The notes below the pieces were generated by a model. That model was not told the origin of the DNA. It worked only from the letters and a program-made list of their open reading frames with translations, and ran no database searches. Positions 44,721 through 56,199 of a DNA stretch of 64,000 nt are shown piece by piece. Origin of the DNA: Symbiodinium natans (Eukaryota > Sar > Dinophyceae > Suessiales > Symbiodiniaceae); the NCBI GenBank assembly GCA_905221605.1, contig CAJNDS010002132.1:349299-413298 (forward strand), given 5' to 3'. The position numbers and the translations under genes are program-made. Positions within the stretch are counted from its first letter, which is position 1, and the number at the start of each line of letters is the position of its first letter.

Positions 44721-45260
44721 GTGGTGGCACTTCTGGGTATTTACAAACATCGATAGGGATGATGAGGTCAAACTTCTGCACCGCCCCCTTCCCACCCGCT
44801 CTAAGAAGGCCCGGAAAGCCCAAAGGTAGATCGGCAGATTCCGCGCGCGTGAGTGGCAGCAGCTTGCAGGCTTGAAAGTCTTGAGACTTTCCGCCGGTTG
44901 TGCGAGCAGTTCCGTGCCGCGTAGGAGCGCGACCACCGAAATTGCCTTCAAGGCTTGGCCGCGAGCAAAACAGTACTTTTCGCCGGTGGATTGGCCCCGG
45001 GCGCAGAGTGGTGGCAGCTTGCAAGCTTCAAGGGCGCAGAGAGTGGGCAGCTTGCAGGCCCCAGGCACAGAGGAGCAGCAGCTCGGAAGCTGCTTGTCGA
45101 GCCTGCGAGCTGCCGCCGCTCAGAAATTCAGTTTGGAGGCGAATTGCAACCGCTTTCGAGCCCCTCCAATCGCACGCCGCAGGTGCAGGAGAGTCGAGAA
45201 TTGACGCACCTGGAAGGTGCCGAATTCTGGCCAGACGGAAACAGAGGCTGTGCCACGTGG
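44720..45260. other. GC-rich stretch, several open frames
   Basis: Frames of 110-180 codons are open on both strands across 44870-45570, but they cross poly(G) and CTTGCCC repeats and show no domain. Contains a repeated phrase GGCAGCTTGCA (45010, 45047). Confidence 0.4.
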
Positions 45261-45281
45261 GGGGGGGGGGGGGGGGGGGGG
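45259..45281. repeat. Poly(G) tract
   Basis: About 22 consecutive G. Confidence 0.95.
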
Positions 45282-45387
45282 CTGGGTTTTCCCCCCGCGC
45301 CGGGAAAAGCACTCCGGAACCGCGCGCCTCACGCAGCAGCACATCCTGCTCGACACACACATTGCGCCCGCAAACGGGGACCCTTAA

Positions 45388-45520
45388 AACTCTTGCCTGT
45401 CTTGCCCGTCTTGCCAATGGGTAGAAGTAAATCACTTGCCCGTCTTGCCCCGTCTTGCCCCAAGCGGGGCAAGAAGTGCACGACGGGGCGAGAGGGGGAA
45501 GGGAACTAAATTTGCAGCCC
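45388..45520. repeat. Fold-back minisatellite 1 (CTTGCCC then GGGGCAAG)
   Basis: CTTGCCCGT units (45388-45465) turn into the complementary GGGGCAAGAAG and then GAGGGGGAAGGGAACTAAAT. The last part is shared with minisatellite 2. Confidence 0.85.
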
Positions 45521-46079
45521 ATGTGAGAGCGATGGTTGTGCTCCGACGTGCGCACCCAGGATTTCGCTTGCACAGTACGCCGGAGATCAGGGTCCAGGGT
45601 TCAGGGTTCAATGAGGGTTTAAAGCTCTTGCAGGGCTTGCTTGGTGCTGCGGACAAATTGAGGGCAAGAAGGGCCAGAAGGGCAAAACCCCAAGAACCCT
45701 CAATCCTGAAACGCGCGACCACCGTAGTTTTCAGAAACTTCGATTGCGTTGACCCACGTCCTGGGGTCTGTTTTTTGTGGCAGTAGGTTTGCGGGACAGG
45801 AAATCATGGTGAGGAGGGTTCTGACCCTTATAAGGGGGTAACCCACAAAGTACATAGAATGACAGCTCAACACAAAGAAACCCCTCCACCCTCCCTCCAA
45901 CTGAAATTAACTGTCCTAAACCCAAAACCTTGGCTAGGCGGGTGGCAAAAAAATCTTTTTGCAACCAGGTCTCTGCAACCAGCCGGGCAAAAAAATCTAA
46001 ACCCCGAAATCCTAGACCGATAGAGGAGTCCGAGGGTTTTAGGGCACTGGCGTAGGGCTTAAGGTTTAGGGTTCCCCCT

Positions 46080-46400
46080 TCTTGCCCAGTCTTGCCCGCC
46101 TTGCCCCGTCTTGCCCGTCTTGCGCCGTCTTGCCCGCCTTGCCCCGTCTTTCCCGCCTTGCCCCGTCTTGCCCGCCTTGCCCCGTCTTGCCCGCCTTGCC
46201 CCGTCTTGCTCGCCTTGCCCGTCTTGCCCCGTCTTGCCCGCCTTGCCCCGTCTTGCCCCTTCTTGTTCCTCTGGCCCTGTCTTGCCCCGTCTTGCCCCGT
46301 CTTGCCTGCCCCAGAATTGCAAGAAGAGGGGCAACAAGGGCAAGGCAAGAAGGGCAAGGAGGGCAAGAGGGGGAAGGGAATTAAATTTGCCAGCTTGTCA
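46080..46400. repeat. Fold-back minisatellite 2 (CTTGCCC)n then (GGGCAAG)n
   Basis: About 12 units of roughly 19 bp (CTTGCCCCGTCTTGCCCGC) from 46080 to 46310, then complementary GGGCAAGGCAAGAAGGGCAA units to 46370, ending GAGGGGGAAGGGAATTAAAT. Confidence 0.92.
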
Positions 46401-46449
46401 AGACGACCAAGCAGGGCAAGAAGGAAGTGCGAATTAAAACCCGCCGTTG

Positions 46450-46985
46450 CCGTCACACTCCGCACGCAGGTAAGGAATCGAAACGCCGCGCTCCGAGACC
46501 ATCCCCCTGCAGGAGCTGGGCATTCTTCAGCTCCCTGCAGACCTCCGATCCGGCGAAGTAGTCCAGCACTGTGGGCAGCCGCCGGAAGCCCCCCAGAGCA
46601 GGAATCGGACCCTGTGTTATCCTGTGTTAAATGCTGAGGCAGGCGATGACCACAAAGGCGTCAAGCTGGGTCAGCTCCTCAATGACGACCCAGGCGGCGC
46701 TGCAATGGCCGTCCCGGACGCTCCGCCGCACCCAGTGGTCTGCCGTCTGCGCCCCGAGCCCAATGTTCTGCACGGTTGCATGAGTCTTGGTCATGATTTT
46801 CACGGTGCCCCCGTGCTCCCGCAAGGCCAGCACGATCTGTTGGGCCAGATAGGTCTTGCCGGTGCCGGGAAGCCCGAAGCAGGTTGTCCCTGGTGCTTTG
46901 CAGCCGCTATACGAGTTTGAGACGGGGTAGCCGGTCCAACTACGCACGTCCTTTTTCAGTTTCAAGCTGAGCTCAAGACGTCTGC
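46450..46985 (-). pseudogene. Broken superfamily 1 (Pif1/RecD-like) helicase fragment
   Basis: Minus strand. The frame 46965-46627 contains Walker A as GLPGTGKTYLAQQI, then IMTKTHATVQNIGLGAQTAD and a Walker B-like WVVIEELTQLD. It then stops at TAA (46629-46627). In another frame just downstream, about 46590-46480, GGFRRLPTVLDYFAGSEV and CRELKNAQLL match the motif III region (FRQLP) of the same helicases. The family has about 30-40 more residues between these blocks, so sequence was lost and the frame broken. No C-terminal helicase domain is present. Probably a remnant of a gene or of a mobile element carrying a helicase. Motif recognition by eye. Confidence 0.64.
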
Positions 46986-46999
46986 AGTGTGTAGGTAGA

Positions 47000-48760
47000 C
47001 TCCCTATTTAGGGGTCTCAAACTGGATAGGACTGGAAGGAAAACAAAGTCAGGGTCCTACTCTAAGGGTAACACTGACTCGGCGATATACAAGGGGTAGT
47101 AAAACAGGGTGAAAGTCACAACCCTAAACGGGTTTAGGACTTAGGTGGTAGGAACTCAGGGTTGAAGGTTAAGAAGTCCACTCCCTGGGCCGGTTTAGGG
47201 TTTAGGTACCATGTACGGTTTCTATCATCCTTGCTGCAAGTTTAGCTTTTCCAGCATTTTTGCCAATCCCCTGAATGGACCAAAGAAGAATTCAAAGTTG
47301 AATATGGAGGAATTGGGGAGCATGGGCGGCTTGATAATGCAGATGTAACTGCTCAGAGAGGTAAAGCACCCTAGCAGACGAGAAGTAGTTCAAGCGACCC
47401 ACCAGCATTACCTTCTGGGGAGGAGTCTGCAATGGAAGGGGAGCAATTCTTCTTTGGAAAGATGGGGAAGGAATATCAGACCTACGGAACCCAAGCCCCA
47501 GCTGCGGAGATGTGTATATTGGTTCTGTCACCTGTCCCATGAGCTCCCACATCCTGGTGAGCTTGTTGCAGGAGTGTAACGCGCGCGTTTGGGCAGAGGA
47601 GCGCCATGCTTCAGCTGCAGAGTTGATGGAACTCATGTAGAAGTCTAATCACTTACCAGTAGTAGAAATATTCTACCAGTAGTATTCGAACAGTAGTATG
47701 CCGCGCGCAACCTCATTCAGACAGAGCTTGGAAACTAAACCTTAGCAGGCCACTCCTACTTCCGAGGGCGGCGCGAAGTCTAACCACAACACTGTGAATG
47801 ACACAGCAGCTGCACTAGTGGCACAATAGAGGCGCCGCACCTACTTCTGAGGGCGGCGCGGAAACAGGCAAACCCTCTAAGTGAAGGACTTGGCGCGAGG
47901 ACCGTATGTTGTATTTCCACAGCCTTCTGTTGAATATGTTAATCAGACTTCTTACGTACGGCAGCAATGCAGGGTCAGATGCTCAGAAGGCTTCTGAGCA
48001 TAGATTGTATATGCCCCCAGAAGATATTTGGTACCAAAAGGAAATATTTCATATTGGGGGGTGGTGGGAGGCAGAATGATAAATATCGAGATCAGAGTCC
48101 CAGGCTTGGAGTTCGGGTTTTGGTTATACTATAGGGGCCTAAGCAATTCCCACTATCAATATGAGGTTCATCTGAGGTACCCTATACCATAATCATACAA
48201 GGAACCTAGGACCATAGTATTGGGAGTTTTTTGGGGCTTGTACAGTAGCGTCAGGGGTTGCGGGCCCTCAGGGTTTGGTCCTGGTACTGTTGATGGACAA
48301 AATCACGTCATATTACACCATATTACACCTAAACCCTGGAATTCTGGTAGTCTACTACTATACTTAAGGTTCTGCAGGATTTTGTCAACCAGCATTCGGC
48401 GTCAGTAGGCCGAAGGAGCGTGTTAGTGCATGGGGGCGGTGTAGCTGACCAGAACCCAACCCCAAACCCCAAAACCCCTAATGCCTAAGCCCTAAACCCT
48501 AAACCCTGAGCCGCTAACCTCTCTCCTCTAAACCCCAAAACCCTGAGCCCTAACGCTCCACCAATGAAAGCTCTCAAGCTGCTGACGGGAGTTCCGCTGA
48601 AGGAGAGCAGCTGTGCGAACGGCACAATCAGCCTCCTATCATGGCGACCTACGGAGGTGTAGAGGGGGTGTAATGGGATTTGCGCTTAAGTGCAAGTGGT
48701 AAATCAAGCTTAAATGAAGGCTTTTGTCCCCTTACGCCCCTCCCCCTTACACCCCCCTAC
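47000..48760. other. Gene-poor stretch
   Basis: A minus-strand frame at 47292-47636 (114 codons; ALHSCNKLTRMWELMGQ, PPQKVMLVGRLNYFSSARVL) has moderately protein-like composition, no domain and no second copy; I rate it at about 0.25. Telomere-like units lie at 47193-47205 and, as CCCCAAA/CCCTAAA/CCCTGAG, at 48452-48550. Confidence 0.4.
48452..48550 (+). repeat. Degenerate telomere-like units
   Basis: AACCCCAAA, CCCTAAA and CCCTGAGCC units over 100 bp. Confidence 0.8.
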
Positions 48761-48774
48761 CAGTAGCTCGCCAT

Positions 48775-49630
48775 GAAATGAAATGTTGTAAAAAAAAAGA
48801 CCAGACAACTACAAAGTGAATGGTTCATTGAATATGCGAGAATACGAAATTCCTTAATCTGCAATCTGCAAGCTAAAAAAGACAAATTGCAGGACTAGAC
48901 AGTGCAGAAAATAATGTATTGTGATGAAATTTCAAAGTCAATAAAAAGCATTTCCTAAAGATATAGCAGCATTAGATAAAAGAAGTGTACTAGCAAGAGT
49001 TAATTCACAAGGATCTGGAAGATAGAAAGCTTCTCCACGCCGCATCCCTAAAGTTTGCCAAAAAAATGAAAAGATGAAGAAGGATACAAATAATCGAGCT
49101 TCGGAAACTCAAAAACACCAAGAAGGTGAAACATATCATTGATGAGACTTCATATGTTTAGTGAGTTCTCTTAAAAATTGTCTAGATACAAAATACGAAC
49201 TACAACTTCATCCAAATAAAGATGAGAAGATATAAGAAAATAATTCTATGAGAATGGAATTCCAGTCCAGCAATTACACATAAATATAAATACAAATAAA
49301 TAAACAAACATATATATATATATATATAATTTTACTGCTATATAGATATATACATCCAATTATAATATCAGCAAAGAATAATTACCAAGAACTATGAATA
49401 AGAAACAACATGAATCTGATGCAACTTCTAAATGTTTGGATTTCCAAAAAACCAAGTAATTAGTACATACGGGCTGGTAATGTTATATATCATGCAAATG
49501 GCTTCAACTGGTTTTACTACTAGCCCGTACAGATAATAGAACAGTAAATGGGGGTTACGTTCACCCAATAATCATATTCTGCACTGACTCACTACACTCG
49601 CTTGTAATAACTTTTTGTGTTCTCTCCTCG
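48775..49630. other. AT-rich island without genes
   Basis: About 850 bp of visibly AT-rich sequence (roughly two thirds A+T by eye) between GC-rich flanks. Includes a (TA)n run at 49312-49328. No open frame of note. It could be an organelle- or virus-derived insert or a degenerate intergenic segment. Confidence 0.6.
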
Positions 49631-49785
49631 TCATTTCAGGCACGCATATTGGAGTGCGAGCTCAAAGCTCCAACTACTCTAGCTGAATGCCGAACGGCTA
49701 AAGTTTGGGTTCCCTCGAGCTCCTCTCAAAACTGTGGGCAGCAACTCTTGGCTTTACGGCGTTGTGATGGACCCGGTCGGAGCAT

Positions 49786-51235
49786 TCAGGAAGCCAAGTG
49801 AACCTTGCAGTCTTTGGGCAATGCCTTGCCGAGGGCGGCTTCGAGGAGCTTGCGCTCTGCCGGCTGGACTTTGTCCCAGAAGTACAACCCCTGCAGCGGG
49901 GAGATGAGTGGGGAATGCCGCAGGCTGAGAGAGGCAGGTCTGACCTGCAGCTGCAGCCAGGGAACCTTCAGGCAGCGCCAGCCCCCGGCAACACTTTGCG
50001 TGAAAGTGTCTGCAAGCAGTGTCACATTCGTCGGCTCCTGCAGAAGGTACTCTACCTCACAAGGCAGGAGATGGGTTCGATCTGAGAAGACAACAGGATC
50101 AACAAGGTTGGCAAATCCACAGCTGGGCCCCACGCATGGATTATCTGCACACAGGCGCCAGCCAGCGCCGCAAAGGCGGCCGGGGCAAGCGGCGGCAGCC
50201 CGGGGCGTCCCTTCAGGAATACCTCATGAAGCTCCGGACGCAGTGCATGGGCCAAACCTTGGGCCAAGGGCTCTGGGAGCTGCAGGCCATAAATCCTAAG
50301 TTTCTCCAGCTTCGGCATCTTCGTCACGGCTTCCAGGAACGCCCCGGCCTGGATGGGCAGCTGCGCCTCAGTTGCGTCGCAGTTCTCTCCATCCAGATTC
50401 AGGATGCGGACGTTGGGCGTGTTTCGCAGGCATGGCCCCACATCTGTGAGCAGCTGCCCACAAAGCACGAAGCGCAGATTCAAGTCCGAGATGTTCTGGC
50501 CGTTGTTGTGCAGATAGGCCTGGAGGCCTTGGCGTGCTTCTGGCATCACCAGGTGGCCGGCCGCCACGGTGGTCTCCAGCAGCTTTCTCGGCAGCTCCGC
50601 ACACCGGCGTGCGCTCAGCATCTGGCATGCGGCAGCTGGTGCTGCCAGCAGCCACTGTGTGGTGTTGAAGGCCACACCCGCCTCTGCCACTCCAGCCCAC
50701 AGGGCCTCGACCACCTGGTCTGCCCCCACGTCGAAGACCGGCAGATTCCCGGTGCGGGCAGCTCCCAGCAGCAAGTTGGCCGGCGTCCAGGATGCTTCCG
50801 TCATTAGACACAGCTGCCTAGCTCCAGCGGCCAGCTGCTGTGCCGTCAGTTCTCGGAGGCCGGCAAAGAGCTGCGGGAAGGTGACGCTGGTTCCGTACAC
50901 TCTCACAGGGATACCTCTAGGTTGGTGTATGACAATCTGGGACATTCTTCCATTCCCGTGCCATTTCGCATCCAGACCTGTGCATCTCTTGGCGACGAAG
51001 CAGCTTGAGGCGTGCAGCAGGTTTCGAGGAGGGACCCCGCCCGGCAGCAGGGCCATCTTCCCCGCCTTGCAGGCTGGCCCGGTGCTGCATTTTGTCAGCA
51101 AATCACAGAGAGTGCCAGAAGTCCGTGCGACCGCTCGAAGCGGCTCGAGCGTGTCCAGCAACTTGCACTCGTGCTGTCTTGCAGCCCATGCCTCGGCTTC
51201 GGCTTCATGCTGGCCCTTCTTTTGCCCTCAGGGCT
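49786..51235 (-). CDS. Two-exon gene with LRR-like segment, about 435 aa
   Basis: Exon 1 is open from about 51235 (first Met-like codon at 51161) to 50153, and exon 2 runs 50081-49786 to a stop. A 71-nt GT-AG intron (50152-50082) joins them in phase 1 and removes a stop at about 50052; the combined length is a whole number of codons. The middle of the protein has leucine-rich helix/strand units (ISDLNLRFVLCGQLL, VRILNLDGENC, KLEKLRIYGLQLPEPLAQGL). The N-terminal part is Cys-containing and Ala/Leu-rich; exon 2 is mixed. No signal peptide is visible and upstream exons may exist. Family not recognised beyond the LRR-like look. Confidence 0.6.
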
Positions 51236-51239
51236 CATA

Positions 51240-52410
51240 GCACGTCCCTCCAAAGCCTCCTCACTCACTCAGTCAAATGCCTTCCGGTTATAACATTTTT
51301 TTGGTCTCTGCAGCTGCTGCTTCCTAGACGAAGGCTCTTCAGGTACTAAAGATGTTTGACAAACCCAGAGTTCTTGCAGCCCCATGATCATGTTCGGATC
51401 AACACAAGCAGGATCGAGGTGGTTAAGATACTTCGGGCACTGCAGCCCCCTGTACGAAGCACGGAGTTCTTGGTGAGATGTCGCGGTTCCTGCATGCAAA
51501 GCAAACTAGGCTTCAGCCGTGCAGCCTTACGGGACCGGCTGGGGCCTGCTAGGGGACCCGAGGCTGGCATGCATGCAAGCCTCAGGCAGTCCCGTCTGCT
51601 GCTGCCCAAGTGCCACCGGTGCGTCCACGTCCTGGAAGCTAAGCTGCATGCTGCGGGTCGGCCCAGGCGTCCAGAGCTGGGCCTCCCGCAGGGAACTTGG
51701 GACTCGGGTCTGGAAAGAATGGACAGGCTGCCTACCCCAACTCAACCTGAAGTTTGCTTGAGCTGCTTGGGCGGCTCATGGACAAAAGCTTTGTTTGCTG
51801 ATACAGCCAACCTCCTCCGTGCTCTTGTGGTGGCGAGCAAGATGCACGGAGAACCTGCTCATAGAAACCCTCGTCCGGCCCCCCCTCAACTCCAAACAAT
51901 CCCACTTCGAGACCCTTCCCGCAGGACCTCACAAACGCTGAAAACCCATGACCTCAAAGGAAAGCGGGCCAGGACTCCTTGTGCCAAGACCCGGACCTGG
52001 GCGGGGAGAAGACCGACAGCCAAGGGGAGAGCTTGGCGAATCTCACGGGCTGCGAGGTCCAGCTGGCATGGCCACCACAGGCCTCACAAGGGTCTTGTGC
52101 GCGGTGTAGTTTAGGAGTTGTTTTGGCGTTCGGGCTTTGGGAGTTGGGGTCTGGGTGGAAGACCCTTGATCAACAGCTCCTCACCACCCCAAAACTCCCC
52201 GACGCCTCATAGCGCTGCAGGTTGGGGCTGTTCTCGCATTGCTTAAAGCGAGGCAGCCGTGTTTCGTTGGCCAATACCTCAGCTTGTGCATTCAGGCGAG
52301 CCGACGGAGCACTTTACATCACTTGCCCTTTGTTTTGAACCCGCGCTATGCTACTGCCTGAGACGGGAATGCGACTGCACCATCGCTCCACGACAGCACC
52401 AGTGCACATG
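51240..52410. other. Upstream of the 50 kb gene; plus-strand frame not supported
   Basis: A 252-codon plus-strand frame covers 51356-52114. It is Arg/Pro/Ser-rich with no domain and is probably chance in GC-rich DNA. The direct repeat CTGGCATGCATGCAAGCC resembles nearby GGTTCCTGCATGCAAAGC. Confidence 0.35.
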
Positions 52411-52417
52411 AACAAGA

Positions 52418-53020
52418 CTAAGCAGACAAAGCCCTATCAGCAACTGCTCTCAACCACTCGTCAGGAGCAGCCGTAAACGACACCAAAACCCCCAGCTCAT
52501 AAAGCGACCCTTGAACATGAACAACATCAGGCAGAATCGTGTCCACGGTATTCTGCAAAGCTAAAACATCATACAGCTTGCACTGCGATTGGTTGAGGAT
52601 GTTGACATACAGCAATGCGGTTTGCAGTCCTGAATAGAAATATTCCCAGCCCCCGACAGCATCCAGCCAAACCAGATAGTATTGACCAACTTCAGGCCCC
52701 GGTATAAGGAAAAGAGTCTGCATCCATGACGTTTGAATCTTGGCCGCTTCCCACCACGAACTCCAGGCGCAACTATGCTGCAAGGGTTGATTGTACGTAT
52801 AGTGCAGCCCCACTTTAGCAGCAGCCTCCTGCCACGCAACACGATCCGCAGCCCAGAGGCGGAGTTGGACAAGCATGTTTTCTGCGCGGGCAACCCAACC
52901 TATTTCACGGGTTATATTCAACAGCCAGACATGCGCGTATTCCAGGGACCAGGTCGACAGTGGGGAAACCTCAACGCCAGTGACTCGAGAGCAGCAGCTG
53001 TGACGCCCAGATAACTCCAT
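52418..53020 (-). CDS. Large exon of an unrecognised protein, 200 aa
   Basis: Open from ATG at 53020 to a stop at 52418. Protein-like throughout and Trp/Tyr-rich: SLEYAHVWLLNITREIGWVA, RLWAADRVAWQEAAAKVGLH, TSWMQTLFLIPGPEVGQYYL, LQTALLYVNILNQSQCKLYD, LYELGVLVSFTAAPDEWLRA. Some segments are amphipathic or hydrophobic. The first 15 residues (two Cys, Arg-rich) look less like coding, so the true exon probably starts near TGVEVSPLSTWSLEY. Ends with ADRALSA and stop, likely the C-terminus. Probably one gene with the exons at 53.6-54.2 kb. Confidence 0.5.
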   Translation of the reverse strand: MELSGRHSCCSRVTGVEVSPLSTWSLEYAHVWLLNITREIGWVARAENMLVQLRLWAADRVAWQEAAAKVGLHYTYNQPLQHSCAWSSWWEAAKIQTSWMQTLFLIPGPEVGQYYLVWLDAVGGWEYFYSGLQTALLYVNILNQSQCKLYDVLALQNTVDTILPDVVHVQGSLYELGVLVSFTAAPDEWLRAVADRALSA

Positions 53021-53607
53021 CTACGCCGCATACAGGTAGCCATGAGCTGGTACTCTGGGTTACGTGCCAGAAAAATCTGCGGCTGAGGCGATGCAGCGAG
53101 CACGCTTGCGACTGTGACACAAGTTTGGGTATGCGTAGCTTGAGGAGCTGATAGGTCAACGTAGTTTGAAAGGTATTCATGGAAGAAGCATGTTTGTCCA
53201 GACCTACTTGCTCTATAATTAGCACAGTGAAGCAGCCTTGGGCACGGTCGACCGGGGCCCAACACTGTTGCAGCTACAGGGATTCCCTACTCGAAATCTG
53301 CCAGAAAGGCCATGGGGCCCAAGTCTGGCGACAAGCAGGGAACCTTTTCTGAAGAGTCTTCAAATTCTAGTGCAACCCGGTTCTGCTGAAAAGTGACGTC
53401 GTCAGCCGGGAGGGCGTCCCACTCCACCTGATTGCGTGTCTGGCAACCCTCGTCCAAACATGAAGCCTCGCAAAAGAAGAGCTAGAAATAACAGGTCTGG
53501 CCTGCTAAACAGAGACTAATCAGCGATTTGTATGATGCCTTGGTACTTCGGGGTTATCTGATTATCTTAATCTACGATGCCTCTGTTACTTCAGGTTGCC
53601 ATCGAAT

Positions 53608-54165
53608 TCAACGATTGACCCACCCATCTCTTCCGGCCGCCTCGAATGCGCGATCGGTCAGCAGCGGCACCACGACCAGGGTCAGCGTTGTGAACTGCGT
53701 CGCGTCGTATTCTGAGGCAGACGCAACAGGAGTTTCACAGTGGAAGAGAAGCGGAAGCTTCGGCATTGCAGGACGGTAGCTAGCACTGCCAGGACTGAAA
53801 AGCACGAAGTAGCATGCAAGCTATGACCTTGTGACGTTGCGGAGCGTCCTGAGATATGCACGACGACGTCGCCCTCGTCGGTGACGATGCCCGTGGAGTT
53901 GAGGATGGGGTTCGTGCCGTCCTGCGTTTGACGCTGCCAAAGCCCGGCCCTGCCACCCAGACCCTCGGTCGCAGCCTGTGCGTGACCAGTGAGGCTGGTA
54001 AGGACGTCCATGAGGGCTGGGATGCCCTTCTTCAGCTGCAGGTACTCCAACTCCGACGCAAGCGACATCATCTCCGCAGACATGACCTGCGTGGGGAAGG
54101 CCGGCGGACTACACCCAAGGCTGCTCAAAGCGTTATGGCGTGGCAGGTGGTTCGTCAGTACCACT
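53608..54165 (-). CDS. Two exons of an unrecognised protein
   Basis: Exon about 54120-53855 encodes SAEMMSLASELEYLQLKKGI, PALMDVLTSLTGHAQAATEG, TNPILNSTGIVTDEGDVVVH. Then, in another frame, about 53785-53640 reads LPLLFHCETPVASASEYDAT and VVVPLLTDRAFEAAGRDGWV. About 70 nt between them would be an intron (donor after HIS, near 53854). Lies upstream of the exon at 52418-53020 on the same strand with no opposing coding, so a single gene is likely. Possible further exon at about 54580-54480 (APAILGGLLGWGVSHLIG, hydrophobic). Confidence 0.45.
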
Positions 54166-54649
54166 TCCAGTCAAGGTGCGGTCTTCAGTCCAAGACTAGC
54201 AGTCAGATGCCCCTGCCAGTACGGCTGCACCGTACCAAAATCCGCAAACTGTCGAGTCATCTTCCTGACATGCAACATGCAGGGGACAGCGTCGCTGATG
54301 CTAAGTAGCGAACAGCCACTGAACAGCTGAAGTGGTGGCAGCCAAAGCACGTGTTCGGGCCGCACTGTGAGGGCTCCAAGCCCAGCCCTGCCGCACCGCT
54401 GATGCAGCCCAGCATCTGTACTTGAACCTCACGCCAACAGAACGTGAGGAAGTCAGCCGGCAGCCTATGAGGTGACTGACTCCCCATCCAAGCAAACCCC
54501 CCAAAATTGCTGGGGCCAGGCAAGCGGCCGAGTGAGTCTCGGGAACAGCCTCGGAGTTGCGGGCGTGCTCTGCGCCCTCAAAGACCGCATCGCAGCGTGC
54601 CTCTTGCACGGAGTGCGAGTGATAGGCCATGTAGCATCCTCTGGGCAAT

Positions 54650-55820
54650 CACGCAGACATCAACACACCTGCACACAGGTCCTGGCAGAGACTTGCTCTC
54701 AAATATCTTCAAATGCTGCGATAACTTCTGGGACAGTGTCAGAAGCTACACTGAGAACCTCACAAGGAAGAGACAGTCTCAGCTGCCGTGGGGAGTCCTC
54801 CATGGCCGTGAAAGCCTTGGAGGCAGTCGGGCTCATCCCTGCACCTGCCAAGTTCTTACCTTTGGTTCGCAGGGAATGATGGAATGGAAAAGCAAATGGA
54901 AGCTACTGTCAGTATTGGGGTTGATATCGGACTACCTAAGGATCCATTCCTTCATTCACAAACTAGCCAAAGGCAAGAGTGAAGCAACTGGAAGCGTCCC
55001 TCACTCGGGTGAGACACTCCCTTCCCCTTCTGAGCAGTATACGTGTGATTGCAGTGGCCTGCATGACCCTTGTTACAAGGATAACACGCTTCCTGAACCA
55101 AGGCCTTGAAAGATCGAGCTGCAAAAGGAAAGTGTTGAGCGTGACCAGTATTCCCCTTCATAGTTCTTAACACTTGCGAAATAGGTTATGCGTCATGAGC
55201 TCTTACTGCGTTTCGGCGGTGTTTAACACTTACCTCGGGTGTCAGGAATGACCGTCAGTATTCACTACATCACAGAAATTCTGAACAGAAATTTACTACG
55301 CATGAGGCGCTCTGGATTTGTCAGCCAGCAGCACCAATACGCGCCCAGACATTACTCCGAGGCCCTCAGCCCCTTCATGTCTGTGCGGATGAGGATGTAT
55401 ATATAAGAAGGATAAGAACGCATAGGCAGAACCAAGGTGCTGCGATTGGCAGGTCTGATTTGCGGTGTTGGGCGTGAACCTTGGATGGATAGGGCCTCTC
55501 TCAATGCTTCAACTGCCGATGGCCACACCTTCTATAGGGGCTGGAACCCAACCGTAATCCAACGAAAGTGTGCCTTCAAGCTGGCCTCTGCCGGACAAGC
55601 AAGCTTGACTCTCTCCTCCTAAAAATTAGACATGTGAAATTGGTTGAGGGGACTGTTGCATGCCTCAAATCATAAAATTATGGGAGGACTGCTGAGGCCA
55701 CCGGGCGGCATTGTCCACGTGCCATCATTGGCCGCAGCTGGCGGCTTCTGGCCACGCGGGTATGGCACGCCCACCACAAAGTCGGTGAAGACCTGAGAAG
55801 TATGCCGGTTCAGTGCTTCA
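54650..55820. other. No supported gene
   Basis: Plus-strand frames at 54472-54879 and 54507-55109 overlap each other in different frames and show no domain. Confidence 0.4.
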
Positions 55821-55824
55821 AGAC

Positions 55825-56094
55825 TCAGTGCCGTTTCTTAAGACAATGGCAGGACAAGAAACCATCACGATAATCTTTGATGACGTTGGGATGTGAGTCT
55901 GTTATCAAAACGCGTTGAGGCAAGGTACCACGGAGATGTTCAGGGCGTCCACGCTTTGAGGCACGCTGAGCCTGAGCCGCCGCAGAAACCATGAGACGCA
56001 AAGGACAATTCAACTCCAAGCGAGCGTGATGGCCCAGAAATGTAGAGGTCACCACACGAAGACCGAACAGTGGAAATGTTAGGGAGCAGGACAT
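55825..56094 (-). CDS. Possible exon, 89 aa
   Basis: FLGHHARLELNCPLRLMVSA, AAQAQRASKRGRPEHLRGTL and PQRVLITDSHPNVIKDYRDG read as protein; the stop is at 55825. Not recognised. Confidence 0.3.
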   Translation of the reverse strand: MSCSLTFPLFGLRVVTSTFLGHHARLELNCPLRLMVSAAAQAQRASKRGRPEHLRGTLPQRVLITDSHPNVIKDYRDGFLSCHCLKKRH

Positions 56095-56118
56095 CTAACT
56101 ACGACCAAGGTTGCAGAC

Positions 56119-56129
56119 TTTGGCTCAAG
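56119..56129 (+). other. Possible truncated spliced-leader relict
   Basis: TTTGGCTCAAG equals the last 11 bases of the dinoflagellate spliced leader. An exact 11-mer is expected by chance in a few percent of windows this size. Confidence 0.3.
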
Positions 56130-56199
56130 AATCAAGAATATCACCAGATCCTTCGAGTAGTGGTAGGACTGATACAGAAAGACTCTACAGGAACCTGTT

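Noticed and set aside
45731-46465. 244-codon minus-strand Gly/Arg/Lys-rich frame
   Set aside because: Translation of the CTTGCCC minisatellite.
51356-52114. 252-codon plus-strand frame
   Set aside because: Arg/Pro-rich, no domain, GC-rich DNA, opposite to the gene direction.
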